The notes under the pieces are model-generated. The model was given only the letters and a program-made list of their open reading frames with translations, was not told where the DNA came from and made no database searches. The translations under genes and the position numbers were made by a program. 64,000 bases of DNA from an uncultured Collinsella sp. (GTDB lineage: Bacteria > Actinomycetota > Coriobacteriia > Coriobacteriales > Coriobacteriaceae): the NCBI GenBank assembly GCA_934668875.1, contig CAKUON010000010.1:1-64000 (forward strand). Direction: 5' to 3'. This document shows, in pieces, positions 1 through 8,308 of this stretch; position 1 is the stretch's first letter, and every line of letters starts with the position of its first letter.

Positions 1-347
1 TGGCCGAGGACGCCGTCGAGGGCTACAGCTCTAAGGTCTCCGGCGACGCCGGGCGCGGCTTCACCGTGACCAACACCTCCACGGCCAAGGTCTCGGTGCC
101 CGTCGAGAAGAAGTGGGTCGGCCCGGCGGCCGCCAAGGCCACCGTGCGCCTGCTCGCCGACGGCAAGCCCACCGGCGATTCGATCGAGCTGTCAAAGGCC
201 AACGGCTGGAAGGGCTCCTTCGAGGGCCTGGCCAAGTACTCCAAGTCCGGCTCCGAGGTCTCCTACACCGTGGCCGAGGACGCCGTCGAGGGCTACAGCT
301 CTAAGGTCTCCGGCGACGCCGGGCGCGGCTTCACCGTGACCAACACC
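1..347 (+). repeat. Perfect 270-bp-period coding repeat
   Basis: Bases 1-77 are identical to 271-347, giving one full and one partial 90-residue module in the adhesin gene. The window begins inside the array, so the copy number cannot be read here. Identity at DNA level, including third positions, points to recent duplication or gene conversion. Confidence 0.9.
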
Positions 348-3300
348 GTGAAGACGGGCGAGCTCGACGTCTCCAAGACCGTCGTGGCGCGCGAGGGCCT
401 GGCGGTCGACGCGGACAAGATATTTAAGTTTGTGGTTGAGGCCACCGATGCCATGGGCCGCAAAGTATCCGGCACCTACGGTGACGCGACGTTCGAGGAC
501 GGCGAGGCGACCCTCAAGCTCAAAGATGGCCAGACGGCGAGGATCACGGGGCTGCCCGCGGGAACTGCCTACACGGTGACCGAACGTGCCGCCGATGGCT
601 ACAAAGCTGCGGTGAACGGAGCCGAGGGATCCAGGGCTGATGGTTCCATCTCGGCCGACCAGGTCGCCGCCGCCGCTTTCACCAACACCTTCGACCCTGC
701 TCCCGCCACGGCGTCCGTCCCCGAGCTCACCAAGGTGCTCGCAGGCGGCCGCAAGCCCGGCCTCCAGGAGGGGGAATTCACCTTTGTGCTCTCCCTCACC
801 GACGGTGCGGGCAATGTGCTCGAAGGCTACCCAATCGAGGCGAAGAATGACAAGGACGGCAAGGTTTCCTTTGGCGAGCTCAGCTTCACCAATCTGGGTA
901 CCTACCACGCGACCGTGACCGAGAAAGCAAACGGCGATGTCCTGATTGAGGACGATGCGCATGCCTACACCTTCGACATCACAGTGACTCAGACTGGTGC
1001 CGGTCTTAAGGCCGAGATCTCCAACGAGCGGGGCAACAAGACTTTCACCAACACCTTCACGCCGCACGACAACACCAAGACCGTCACCAAGGCGGACGCC
1101 TCGGGCGCCAAGGTCGATGTGGATGGCAAGCTGGTGGGCGTGGGCGATACCCTCACCTATACCATCGGCTGGGCCAATAACAGCGTCGACGACAGGGGCG
1201 CCGCGCGGGCGGCCGACGTGACGGTGACCGATGTCCTGCCCAAGGGCGTTGACTACGTAGAGGGCTCTGCCGACGGCGCCGCCTACGATGCCGCGACGCG
1301 CACCCTTACCTGGTCGCTCGGCGAGCAGGCTGCGGGCGCCACGGGCACGCTCAGCTTTGACGTGAAGGTCTCCGCCGAAGCTGCCGTGGTCGATGACATC
1401 TCCAACACCGCCACGGTCAAGGTGGGGGAGAACGAATCCCATACCACGACGACCCATAATAAGGTGTCCTGCGAGGGCAGCCTCACCGTCAAGAAGACGG
1501 TCGTCGGCGGCGACAGCCAGCGCGAGTTCGGCTTCACGGTGGCGCTCACCGACGGGGACGGCGAGCCCGTCTCCGGCACCTTCGGCGAGGGCGAGAACGC
1601 CGTGACGTTCACGGACGGCAGGGCGACCTTCACGCTCAGGGACGGCGGGGAGAAGACCATCGCCGGCCTGCCCGTGGGCGCAAGCTACACCGTGACCGAG
1701 GATGCGGCCGAGGGCTACGAGACCGCGGCCGAGGGGGCCGAGGGCACCGTGACCGAGGGCGGCGCGACCGCGGCGTTCACCAACACGTACGGCACGTCCG
1801 CCGAGGGCAGGGACGTCTCCACGGCGGGGCTCTTCACCAAGACGCTCAAGGGCCGCGACTGGGCGGAGGGCGACAGCTTCCAGTTCACGCTCACGGGCGA
1901 TGACGGCGCTCCCATGCCCGAGGGTTCCGCCGACGGCTCCAAGACCGTCAGCGTGACGGCCGCCGGCACCAAGGCGGGCGCCAAGGTCGCCTTCGACTTC
2001 GGCCCCATCCGCTACACGCTCGACGACATCAGGGATGCCGGGTTCGCGGAGGTCGGCGGCAAGCGCGTGCGCGCCAAGACCTTCACCTACACGGTGAGCG
2101 AGGTCAGGCCCGCTGACGGCTCGGCCATTGCCGGCGTCACCTACGACGGCCACACCGCCACGATGACGGTGACCGTGACCGACGACGGTTCCGGCAACCT
2201 CACGGTCACGACGCCCGCGATCGCGCAGGCGAGCGGCGGCGACTTCGTCAACACCTACACGACCGAGCTCGACTACTCGGCCCGCGCGGGCGTGCGCCTG
2301 TCCAAGACGCTTACCGGCCGCGCCATGGAGGCGGGACAGTTCGCCTTCACCGTGACCGCCGACGACGAGACGGCTGCCAAGCTCGGCCTCAAGACCGGCA
2401 AGGACGCCTACGCCGTTTTCGCAGCCGGTGACGGCGCGGCCGACTTCATCGACCTCGTCGGCGGCGCCGCGAAGGGCGACGTGAGGTTCACCGACGCCGA
2501 CGCGGGCAAGGCCTTCAGCTTCACAGTCACCGAGACCAAGCTCGGCGGCGAGGGCTACACCAACGACACCGAGCCGCGCACGGTGACCATTACGCCCAGC
2601 TACGACGCGGCGATGGGCAAGCTCACGGTCACGACCACGGTCGCCAGGGACGGCGTCGAGGTCGCCCGCAGTGAGGTCTCGACGGCCGATGACGCTGCGT
2701 CGCTGCCCGCGCCCGTGACGGTCGCGTTCAAGAACTCCTACGAGGCCACCGGCACGCTCGGCGGCGTGGGCGGCGCGGCGATCAACGCCACCAAGACGCT
2801 GACGGGTCGCGCCGCGGCGGCGGGCGAGTTCTCGTTCTCCGTCCGCGATGAGCAGGGCAACGTGGTCTCGACCGCGTCCAACCGGGTCTCCGGCGACGGC
2901 GAGGCCGCGGAGCTCGCATTCTCGCCTATCGCCTACACCACCGGCTCGCTCGAGCAGATGGTGGCGGACGGTACCGCCACCAGGGCGGCCGACGGCTCCT
3001 GGACCATCCCCTATACCGTTTCCGAGGACACGGCGGCGCTGCCCGCGGGCGTGACCGCGGCCGCCTCGAGCTTCGACATCACCGTCAAGGTGACCGATAA
3101 CGGCAAGGGCAAGCTGGACGTGGCCGTGGCCTACCCCGAGGGCTCCGACGGTAAGCTGTCGTTCGTGAACGGCTACGGCACCAACGAGGCGACGGTCGAC
3201 CTCGCGGGCACCAAGACGCTGGCGCTCGGCCAGGCCGGGCTCGGCCTGACGCAGGCCGACATCGCGGGCAAGTACACCTTCAAGATTGAGCCGCTGGACG

Positions 3301-4601
3301 GCGCGCCCGCACCGGTCGACGCCTCCGGCAAGACGGTGACCGAGGCGGTCAACGACGCCGCCGGCAACGTCGAGCTGGGCCACGTCACGTTCAAGCAGCC
3401 GAGCGACCTCGATGACGTCGAGGCCGACGGCGACGGCATGCGCGCCAAGACGTTCGCCTACCGGGTGAGCGAGTCCGGCTCGGTCGACGGCGTGGCCAAC
3501 GACGCGGTGGCGACCAGGACCTTTACCGTCAAGGTCGTCGAGGACACCCGCGCCGGCACGCTCGCCGCGGAGGTCCTGCCCGCCGAGGGCACGCCCCAGG
3601 GCAAGGGCGCGTTCGAGTTCACCAACACCTACAGCGTCGACCCCACCCCGAGCTCCGTCGCCGACCAGATCAAGGTGAACAAGAAGCTCAAGGGCCGCGA
3701 CCTGGCCGAGGGCGAGTTCGAGTTCCAGCTGATCGAGATTGCCGCCGACGGCAGCGAGAGCGTCGCGGTGACGGGCAGGAACGCCGCCGACGGAACGGTC
3801 GCGCTCGACCCGGTCACCTACACCGCGCCCGGCACGCACAGCTACGAGCTGCGCGAGGTCGTCGGCACGGCGGGCGGCGTGACCTACGACAGGGCGACGT
3901 ACCGCGTGCGCACGACGGTCACCGACGCCGGCAACGGCACGCTCGCCGTCAAGCACGAGCTCGCGGACGCCGAGGGCAAGCCCACGGGCGATGGCTCGGT
4001 GACGTTCACCAACGGCTACGAGGCCGCGCCCGTCACCCTCAGGCTGGGCGCCGCCAAGGTGCTCAAGGGCGCCGAGCTCAAGGCGGGCCAGTTCGGCTTC
4101 GAGCTCAAGGGCAGGGACGGCAAGGTGATGTCGACCGCCAGGAACGCCGCCGACGGCAGCGTCACGTTCGACGCCCTGACCTTCAAGCAGGCCGGCACCT
4201 ACACCTTCACGGTGAGCGAGGTCGACGACGGCCAGGCGCACGTGACCTACGACAGGGCCGTCCACAAGATCGTCGTCACGGTGAGCGACGAGGCGGCAGA
4301 CGGCACCAAGACGGGCTACCTGTCGGCGAAGGTCTCCTACGAGGGTGACGCCAGCGTGCCGCCGGTCTTCACCAACAGCTACGTCGAGGAGCCCGGGACC
4401 CCCGGCACCCCCGAGAACCCCGGCACGCCGGGCGGCGGCTCGGGCGGCGGTTCCGATAGCGGCTCCGGCAGCGGCGGCTCCAAGGGCGGTATGCCCGACA
4501 CCGGCGACCGCAGCCTGCCGGCGGCGGCCCTCGCGGCCATGGCCGGCATCGGCGCGCTGGCCGTCGCGGGCGGCGCGGCCCTGTACCGCAGGCGCCGCTA
4601 G
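3..4601 (+). CDS. Large sortase-anchored repeat adhesin, 5' end outside window
   Basis: The reading frame is open from base 3, so the true start lies upstream and the first GTG in the window (66) is internal. The visible ~1530 residues are a chain of immunoglobulin-like modules, most ending in an FTNTY/FTNTF-type strand typical of Cna-B or Spy0128/FctA pilin-type isopeptide domains. One module at about 1060-1470 resembles a DUF11-type repeat. A Pro/Gly/Ser-rich linker (about 4385-4490) leads to the sorting signal MPDTGD (about 4490), a hydrophobic helix and an RRRR tail. It is therefore a wall-anchored, stalk-like adhesin or pilin-like protein attached by sortase. Bases 1-77 recur identically at 271-347 (90-residue period), so more copies probably lie upstream. 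The stretch 415-1100 uses codons less GC-biased than its flanks, suggesting mosaic origin. The ligand is unknown. Confidence 0.9.
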   Translation, partial: AEDAVEGYSSKVSGDAGRGFTVTNTSTAKVSVPVEKKWVGPAAAKATVRLLADGKPTGDSIELSKANGWKGSFEGLAKYSKSGSEVSYTVAEDAVEGYSSKVSGDAGRGFTVTNTVKTGELDVSKTVVAREGLAVDADKIFKFVVEATDAMGRKVSGTYGDATFEDGEATLKLKDGQTARITGLPAGTAYTVTERAADGYKAAVNGAEGSRADGSISADQVAAAAFTNTFDPAPATASVPELTKVLAGGRKPGLQEGEFTFVLSLTDGAGNVLEGYPIEAKNDKDGKVSFGELSFTNLGTYHATVTEKANGDVLIEDDAHAYTFDITVTQTGAGLKAEISNERGNKTFTNTFTPHDNTKTVTKADASGAKVDVDGKLVGVGDTLTYTIGWANNSVDDRGAARAADVTVTDVLPKGVDYVEGSADGAAYDAATRTLTWSLGEQAAGATGTLSFDVKVSAEAAVVDDISNTATVKVGENESHTTTTHNKVSCEGSLTVKKTVVGGDSQREFGFTVALTDGDGEPVSGTFGEGENAVTFTDGRATFTLRDGGEKTIAGLPVGASYTVTEDAAEGYETAAEGAEGTVTEGGATAAFTNTYGTSAEGRDVSTAGLFTKTLKGRDWAEGDSFQFTLTGDDGAPMPEGSADGSKTVSVTAAGTKAGAKVAFDFGPIRYTLDDIRDAGFAEVGGKRVRAKTFTYTVSEVRPADGSAIAGVTYDGHTATMTVTVTDDGSGNLTVTTPAIAQASGGDFVNTYTTELDYSARAGVRLSKTLTGRAMEAGQFAFTVTADDETAAKLGLKTGKDAYAVFAAGDGAADFIDLVGGAAKGDVRFTDADAGKAFSFTVTETKLGGEGYTNDTEPRTVTITPSYDAAMGKLTVTTTVARDGVEVARSEVSTADDAASLPAPVTVAFKNSYEATGTLGGVGGAAINATKTLTGRAAAAGEFSFSVRDEQGNVVSTASNRVSGDGEAAELAFSPIAYTTGSLEQMVADGTATRAADGSWTIPYTVSEDTAALPAGVTAAASSFDITVKVTDNGKGKLDVAVAYPEGSDGKLSFVNGYGTNEATVDLAGTKTLALGQAGLGLTQADIAGKYTFKIEPLDGAPAPVDASGKTVTEAVNDAAGNVELGHVTFKQPSDLDDVEADGDGMRAKTFAYRVSESGSVDGVANDAVATRTFTVKVVEDTRAGTLAAEVLPAEGTPQGKGAFEFTNTYSVDPTPSSVADQIKVNKKLKGRDLAEGEFEFQLIEIAADGSESVAVTGRNAADGTVALDPVTYTAPGTHSYELREVVGTAGGVTYDRATYRVRTTVTDAGNGTLAVKHELADAEGKPTGDGSVTFTNGYEAAPVTLRLGAAKVLKGAELKAGQFGFELKGRDGKVMSTARNAADGSVTFDALTFKQAGTYTFTVSEVDDGQAHVTYDRAVHKIVVTVSDEAADGTKTGYLSAKVSYEGDASVPPVFTNSYVEEPGTPGTPENPGTPGGGSGGGSDSGSGSGGSKGGMPDTGDRSLPAAALAAMAGIGALAVAGGAALYRRRR

Positions 4602-4612
4602 CGATATGCACG

Positions 4613-4647
4613 AGTGGGGCGAATCCATCCGATGGGTTCGCCCCACT
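4613..4647 (+). terminator. Hairpin after the adhesin gene
   Basis: Two 11-bp arms (4613-4623 and 4637-4647) follow the adhesin stop codon by 11 bases. There is no U tract after the stem, so it may be a weak terminator or an RNA-stabilising hairpin. Confidence 0.5.
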
Positions 4648-4675
4648 TGCCCTGCTGGGCGGGAGCGGGTAAGAT
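4647..4675 (+). promoter_or_regulatory. Putative promoter of the SRP RNA gene
   Basis: A TTGCCC -35-like hexamer (4647-4652) is separated by 17 bases from TAAGAT (4670-4675), placing the transcription start near 4682 where the SRP RNA stem begins. Confidence 0.5.
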
Positions 4676-4682
4676 ATACCGA

Positions 4683-4805
4683 GCGCCTAGCGCGTTCGAT
4701 GGGTTCGGATGACGACATGTTCCGAATCTGGTCAGGTCCGGAAGGAAGCAGCCATAAGGAGCCTCTGTCGGGCATCCGAATCCATCGAGTGCGCAGGCGC
4801 TTTTT
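4683..4805 (+). ncRNA. ffs: Signal recognition particle RNA, small bacterial (4.5S) type
   Basis: The conserved apical domain GTCAGGTCCGGAAGGAAGCA begins near 4731 and carries the GGAA-type tetraloop and the asymmetric loop bound by Ffh. The flanks pair over a long distance: 4683-4711 with 4773-4800, closing with GCGCCT/AGGCGC. A T tract at 4801-4805 acts as the terminator. The length of about 120 nt fits the short SRP RNA lacking an Alu domain. With Ffh it delivers nascent membrane and secreted proteins to the translocon. Confidence 0.93.
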
Positions 4806-5376
4806 GGTGCCGCGGCAATCCGCGAGAGCCGGCAGGGCGTTTGGTGTCTCGCTGGTCCTCGGCTTCGCCTGCGGGATCGCTCGACTACCAAACGCCCTGC
4901 CGGCTCTCGCGGATTGCCGACCAAAACCACCTGAAGGGTCACATTTATCTGATAATTGAATCCCTGATGTTATGCTGCTCGCTGGCGTTGCCAAAACATC
5001 GATGAGCCATTCTCCGGGCGTGATGAGTGTCTCGCTGGTCCTCGGCTGCGCCTGCGGGATCGCTCGGCTACCAAATATCTCGCCGCCGGCCGGGCCAAAT
5101 CGTCCAAAAATCACCCGTAAAGGCGCATTTATCTGAATAATATAATCCCGTGCTTTGTGCTGCTTGTTGGCGTTGCCTGGGCATTGGTGGCTACGTGGTT
5201 CAAGGGACGGCGGTGCTGTCTCCTTTTTTGCAAGTAAAGAGGTCCGTTTGCGAACGAGCTTCGACTACTGAAGATGCGATGTTCGCACTAACGACATAGC
5301 GTAATTACGGCATTGTTGGTTTACGCACAAATTGAAGAAATCTAAAAGATGCGTCGATTTCACTTCGCCCGCAGCG
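4806..5376. repeat. Gene-free region with a long hairpin and dispersed repeats
   Basis: A perfect 33-bp inverted repeat (4813-4845 and 4887-4919) encloses a 41-base loop. Its loop, beginning GTCTCGCTGGTCCTCGGC, recurs at about 5028-5070 without the paired stem. A second dispersed repeat containing TGCTGGCGTTGCC-like text occurs near 4955-5000, 5148-5250 and again at 6902-7012. No open frame with coding character was found here. Confidence 0.7.
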
Positions 5377-6258
5377 TTACGGCGCGAGAACGTCCAATGG
5401 AACAACTTGGACGCCGCGGTCGGTAACATAGGCTTGTGAACCAAATCCAATAATCGCTACTTTAGAAACCGGCGGGGTGTTTCCGGCAGCAACCATCCGC
5501 TCTTCGACGGCAACAAGATTGTCAGATGCCTCTTCGATTTGAGCGGAACTGAGCTTGACCTCAACGGGAATCCACATCCCACCTGGAGCCGCTATGACAG
5601 CGTCGACCTCAAGATCGCGGGAATCGTGATAGTGATAGAGGCCCATTCCGTTTGCCCTCGCATAGGCCCATAGATCATGGAGCGCCAACGATTCGAAAAG
5701 CAGCCCAAGTGTCTTGAAGTCTGACAACAACGTCTCCACAGTCGCCCCGAGCGCAGCCGCTGCAAGCGACGGGTCGGCAAGATGATGCTTACGCGCCTCC
5801 CTCAGATGCACCGGAGATCTCATCGCGGGATTCCATGCGGGGATATCGCAGACGAAACTCAATCTGCTAAGAAGGGATATGTATGATGCCGCTGTTTGTC
5901 TCGATACGTCGCCACCCAAATCGGCCACAAGCGTCTTGAGCGTCGCAAGAGTGGATTCGTTGCGCGCCAACGACGCGATGACGGCCTTCACTTTCTCAGG
6001 ATCTCGTCGAGAGCCATCGACGCGGGGGATGTCTTCCTCAGCGACTATCTCGATATATCGTTTTGCCGTCGCGGATGCAATTCGCGCGTCACGCCCAATC
6101 GACGCCGGCCATCCACCGCAAACGATGCGATCGGCGATCTCGGCAGAACCCATCGATCCGAAGGCGCCGTTGAACTTTTCGCCAGAAATGATGCCCGACA
6201 GCTTAACCGCACCGCTAGATTTCCCAAGTTCGAAAAGCGTCATGGTGTCCATGCGCAA
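5377..6258 (-). pseudogene. Truncated DUF4143-type ATPase (N-terminal ATPase half missing)
   Basis: The 293-residue frame matches only the C-terminal two thirds of the full-length relatives at 12069-13334 and 15080-16345, beginning exactly at their LRMDTMTLFEL segment. The Walker A and Walker B half is absent. The retained part holds the winged-helix-like middle and the C-terminal DUF4143 domain with an LEVDAVI...PVEVKL stretch, a PD-(D/E)XK-like arrangement. A run of eight A/T bases precedes the surviving frame; deletion of one would join it to an upstream ATG. A 23-bp-period repeat still lies upstream (6296-6352), suggesting an internal deletion that spared the regulatory region. It is most likely a non-functional remnant. 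Confidence 0.75.
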
Positions 6259-6295
6259 TTTTTTTTGGCATAGTTTTCACCATTGATTACCAGCG

Positions 6296-6352
6296 CATTT
6301 AACCAAATTTACGGTTTTCATTTAACCAGATTTGCGTATTTCAGTTAACGAG
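6296..6352. promoter_or_regulatory. 23-bp-period iterated motif upstream of the truncated DUF4143 gene
   Basis: Units start at 6296, 6319 and 6342, exactly 23 bp apart, with the shared core CA(T/G)TTAAC. The nearest unit lies 38 bp from the start of the remnant gene. Similar spacing, but different sequence, is seen before the two full-length relatives. Confidence 0.6.
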
Positions 6353-6392
6353 ACAGATTAAACATGAGCGAGCCAAGTCAGATGAGAATCAT

Positions 6393-6515
6393 CTACTCGA
6401 CACCGCGCATGAGCTCCGAAATGGTGATGTGAAAGCCGTCGGCAATCTTCTTGAGATTTGAAAGGCTGACATTGCGCCGCCCGACCTCAATGTTCGCGTA
6501 GTAGGAGCGATCCAT
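6393..6515 (-). pseudogene. XRE-family helix-turn-helix regulator, C-terminal half
   Basis: The 40 codons read MDRSYYANIEVGRRNVSLSN and continue to a stop. This is the recognition helix and following helices of a Cro/C1-type HTH (typical pattern S..YISNIE.G.R.PSL..L.KIA). The first two helices are missing; upstream the frame stays open but unlike the family. It is a relic of a mobile-element or phage-like regulator. Confidence 0.65.
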
Positions 6516-6556
6516 CTCAATCAAATTAGCGGACGGAGTGCCCGGGCTCGTTGCAC

Positions 6557-6719
6557 CTAGGGCGCGGCGGGGTTCGCGACGCCGGAGGTGTCGATCTCGC
6601 CAAGAATGGTGAGCCGGCTGATGAACGGGATGCCCTCGGGTTCGTCCACCTCGACGCCGCCGAGCACGATGGTGTTGTCACGCATGTCGATTTGGGTCGT
6701 GAACACGGCCTGATCGCGG
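6557..6719 (-). pseudogene. Fragment of an unrecognised protein (C-terminus)
   Basis: The frame reads ...TTQIDMRDNTIVLGGVEV and ends PAAP before a stop at 6557. It has regular coding character but no start and no recognisable family, and it abuts the IstB remnant on the other strand. It is part of the relic cluster. Confidence 0.4.
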
Positions 6720-6720
6720 C

Positions 6721-6903
6721 TTGAGGCTGCTGTTCCAGGTGATGTCGGTGCCGGAGGGCAGGCAGAGCATGATCGTCACGGCCAACATAGAGTTCAGCAA
6801 GTGGGTGACCGTGTTCGGCGACGACAAGATGGCGGCGGCTGTCGTGGACAGGCTCGTCTACACGGGCAGGCTCGTGGAGTTCAACGGCGCAAGCTGCAGA
6901 ATT
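6721..6903 (+). mobile_element. IS21-family IstB-like ATPase, C-terminal remnant
   Basis: The translation contains LLFQVMSVPEGRQSMIVTAN, then EFSKW.TVFGDDK and a VDRLV...GRLVEF stretch. These are the closing strands of IstB-type helper ATPases of IS21 transposons (family pattern TTN.EFS.W...FGD...A.A..DR..HHG). The P-loop half and any istA are absent and the frame runs into a dispersed repeat at 6902, so this is a transposon scar. Confidence 0.7.
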
Positions 6904-7012
6904 GAATCCCGTGTTTTGTGCTGCTTGCTGGCGTTGCCTGGGCATTGATGGCTACGTAGTTCAAGAGACGTTGCTGCTGCTTGGATTTTGCAGTTAAAGA
7001 GGCCCGTTTCCC
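6902..7012. repeat. Second copy of the ~105-bp dispersed repeat
   Basis: Bases 6902-7012 match 5148-5251 with scattered mismatches; both contain GGCGTTGCCTGGGCATTG and end in an AAAGAGG.CCGTTT segment. The two copies are direct repeats that bracket the relic cluster (truncated ATPase, HTH, IstB tail). Confidence 0.65.
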
Positions 7013-7041
7013 CGGTTTTGGTTGGGGAAACGGGCCTCTTT
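6993..7041 (-). terminator. Terminator of the LANTG coiled-coil protein gene
   Basis: Arms AAAGAGGCCCGTTTCCCC and its complement surround a short loop. Read on the minus strand the stem is followed by a T-rich stretch. It lies about 45 bases past the stop at 7086. Confidence 0.7.
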
Positions 7042-7085
7042 TGCCTCTGGGTTTGTGGATTGACGAAGGTGATGCCCGCCGGCAA

Positions 7086-8099
7086 CTATTTTGAGTACTT
7101 GATGCGGCGGGTGGCTGTGGCGGTTATTCCGAGTCCCATGGCGGCGATTCCTGCTAGCGCGATTGCACTTGGCGTTGTGTCGCCTGTGTTTGCGAGCTTG
7201 CCGGTGGTCGTATTCGCCTGCTTGCCGCTGCTCGTGTTCGCTTGCTTGGTGGAGCTTGGTGCGGTGTCTTTGCCGGTCGCGGGCGAGCCGGTGGGCTGTG
7301 CCGTCTCGGCCGGCTGCGTCGAGCCGGAGGGTTTTGTCGTCTCGGTCGGTTTCGCTATCTCGGGCGAGGTGGCCTTGTCTGCCGCGGCCTTTGCCTCTTC
7401 GTATGCCTTGCAGGCATCGTCATAGGCTGCCTGCGCCTTTTTCAAATTGTCGAGGAGCACCTCTCGCTTGGCTGTTTCCTCATCGATGTGGGCTTTGGCT
7501 TCCTTCGCCTGACCTTCAAAGATATTAACCTGTCTTTCCCGGATCTCGAGCCTATGCCGATATTCGTCAAGCCCCATTTCACAAGACTCTTCTTGCGATT
7601 TTGCCGCCATGATCTCATGGCGCAACTCCTTAAGATACTGCTCCATAGCCTTGCTAGGCTTCTCGCCGCCGAGTGCCTCAACTTCCTTAGCATATTTTGC
7701 CTGAAGCTCGCTTACCCGGTTGTGGGCCTCATCGTATTTGGCTTGGGCTGCATCGACGTCCGCTTGCATGGCGGGAAGGGGTTTTCTCCATTCGGCGGCT
7801 TGCGCCACCATCCTGTCGTAGAGCTCTTGAAAAGCGTCAATGTCATCATTGATTTCCGCAATTTTCTCGGGACTTGCGGCGTCCTCTGCGGCTTTGAGGA
7901 TTTTGAGCGCTTCCTGCATGGCCGCATACGCTTTGTCTTTTGCGGCTGCCGCGTCTTCCGTCTGCAGGGCAACTGCACCGGTGGGGGAGCTGGTTTCTGC
8001 CGCGATCGCCGTTGCGGGGGCGATTCCCGCGACAAGCGCCACGGAGAGGGCGATGCCCATAGTTGCTCGTCTTGCTCTTCTTGCGAGAATGTCGTTCAT
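7086..8099 (-). CDS. Sortase-anchored coiled-coil surface protein
   Basis: The 337-residue product has an N-terminal signal peptide (hydrophobic core about 13-30, cleavage near AIAAET). A long Ala/Glu/Lys-rich region (about 50-245) is predicted coiled coil. A Thr/Pro/Ser linker follows (about 250-300), with two nearly repeated SSGKQANT/TTGKLANT units. The C-terminus has the sorting motif LANTGD, a hydrophobic helix and a basic tail. Most likely it is anchored to peptidoglycan by a sortase and extends a rod from the cell. ATG at 8099 is preceded by GAGGTG. A palindrome at 8130-8162 lies in its upstream region and a strong terminator follows. No enzymatic domain is visible. Confidence 0.85.
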   Translation of the reverse strand: MNDILARRARRATMGIALSVALVAGIAPATAIAAETSSPTGAVALQTEDAAAAKDKAYAAMQEALKILKAAEDAASPEKIAEINDDIDAFQELYDRMVAQAAEWRKPLPAMQADVDAAQAKYDEAHNRVSELQAKYAKEVEALGGEKPSKAMEQYLKELRHEIMAAKSQEESCEMGLDEYRHRLEIRERQVNIFEGQAKEAKAHIDEETAKREVLLDNLKKAQAAYDDACKAYEEAKAAADKATSPEIAKPTETTKPSGSTQPAETAQPTGSPATGKDTAPSSTKQANTSSGKQANTTTGKLANTGDTTPSAIALAGIAAMGLGITATATRRIKYSK

Positions 8100-8129
8100 C
8101 TCGGCACCTCATTTCAAGGGTTGGCGACT

Positions 8130-8162
8130 CACTTGGTAGCACTAATGTAAGTATACCAAGTG
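8130..8162. promoter_or_regulatory. Palindromic operator-like site upstream of the coiled-coil gene
   Basis: Arms CACTTGGTA (8130-8138) and TACCAAGTG (8154-8162) are separated by 15 bases. On the minus strand the right side contains TATACT, a possible -10 box for the gene starting at 8099, so a bound regulator would block that promoter. Confidence 0.45.
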
Positions 8163-8308
8163 GTCGACCCGCCACTGGCTGGGCATGCGCGTTTGTCTCT
8201 CTGGAAGCCGAACCCCGTTAGAAATGACTCGTTGTTTACGCATGCTCTAGGGCGACAGTACTATCATGGTTCGAATTGAGTGTGAATGATGATAGGGAGC
8301 GCCTTTTT

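Noticed and set aside
192..5114. 1640-codon open frame on the minus strand opposite the adhesin
   Set aside because: It is the antisense shadow of a high-GC repeat gene; composition is low-complexity and it runs across the SRP RNA and hairpins.
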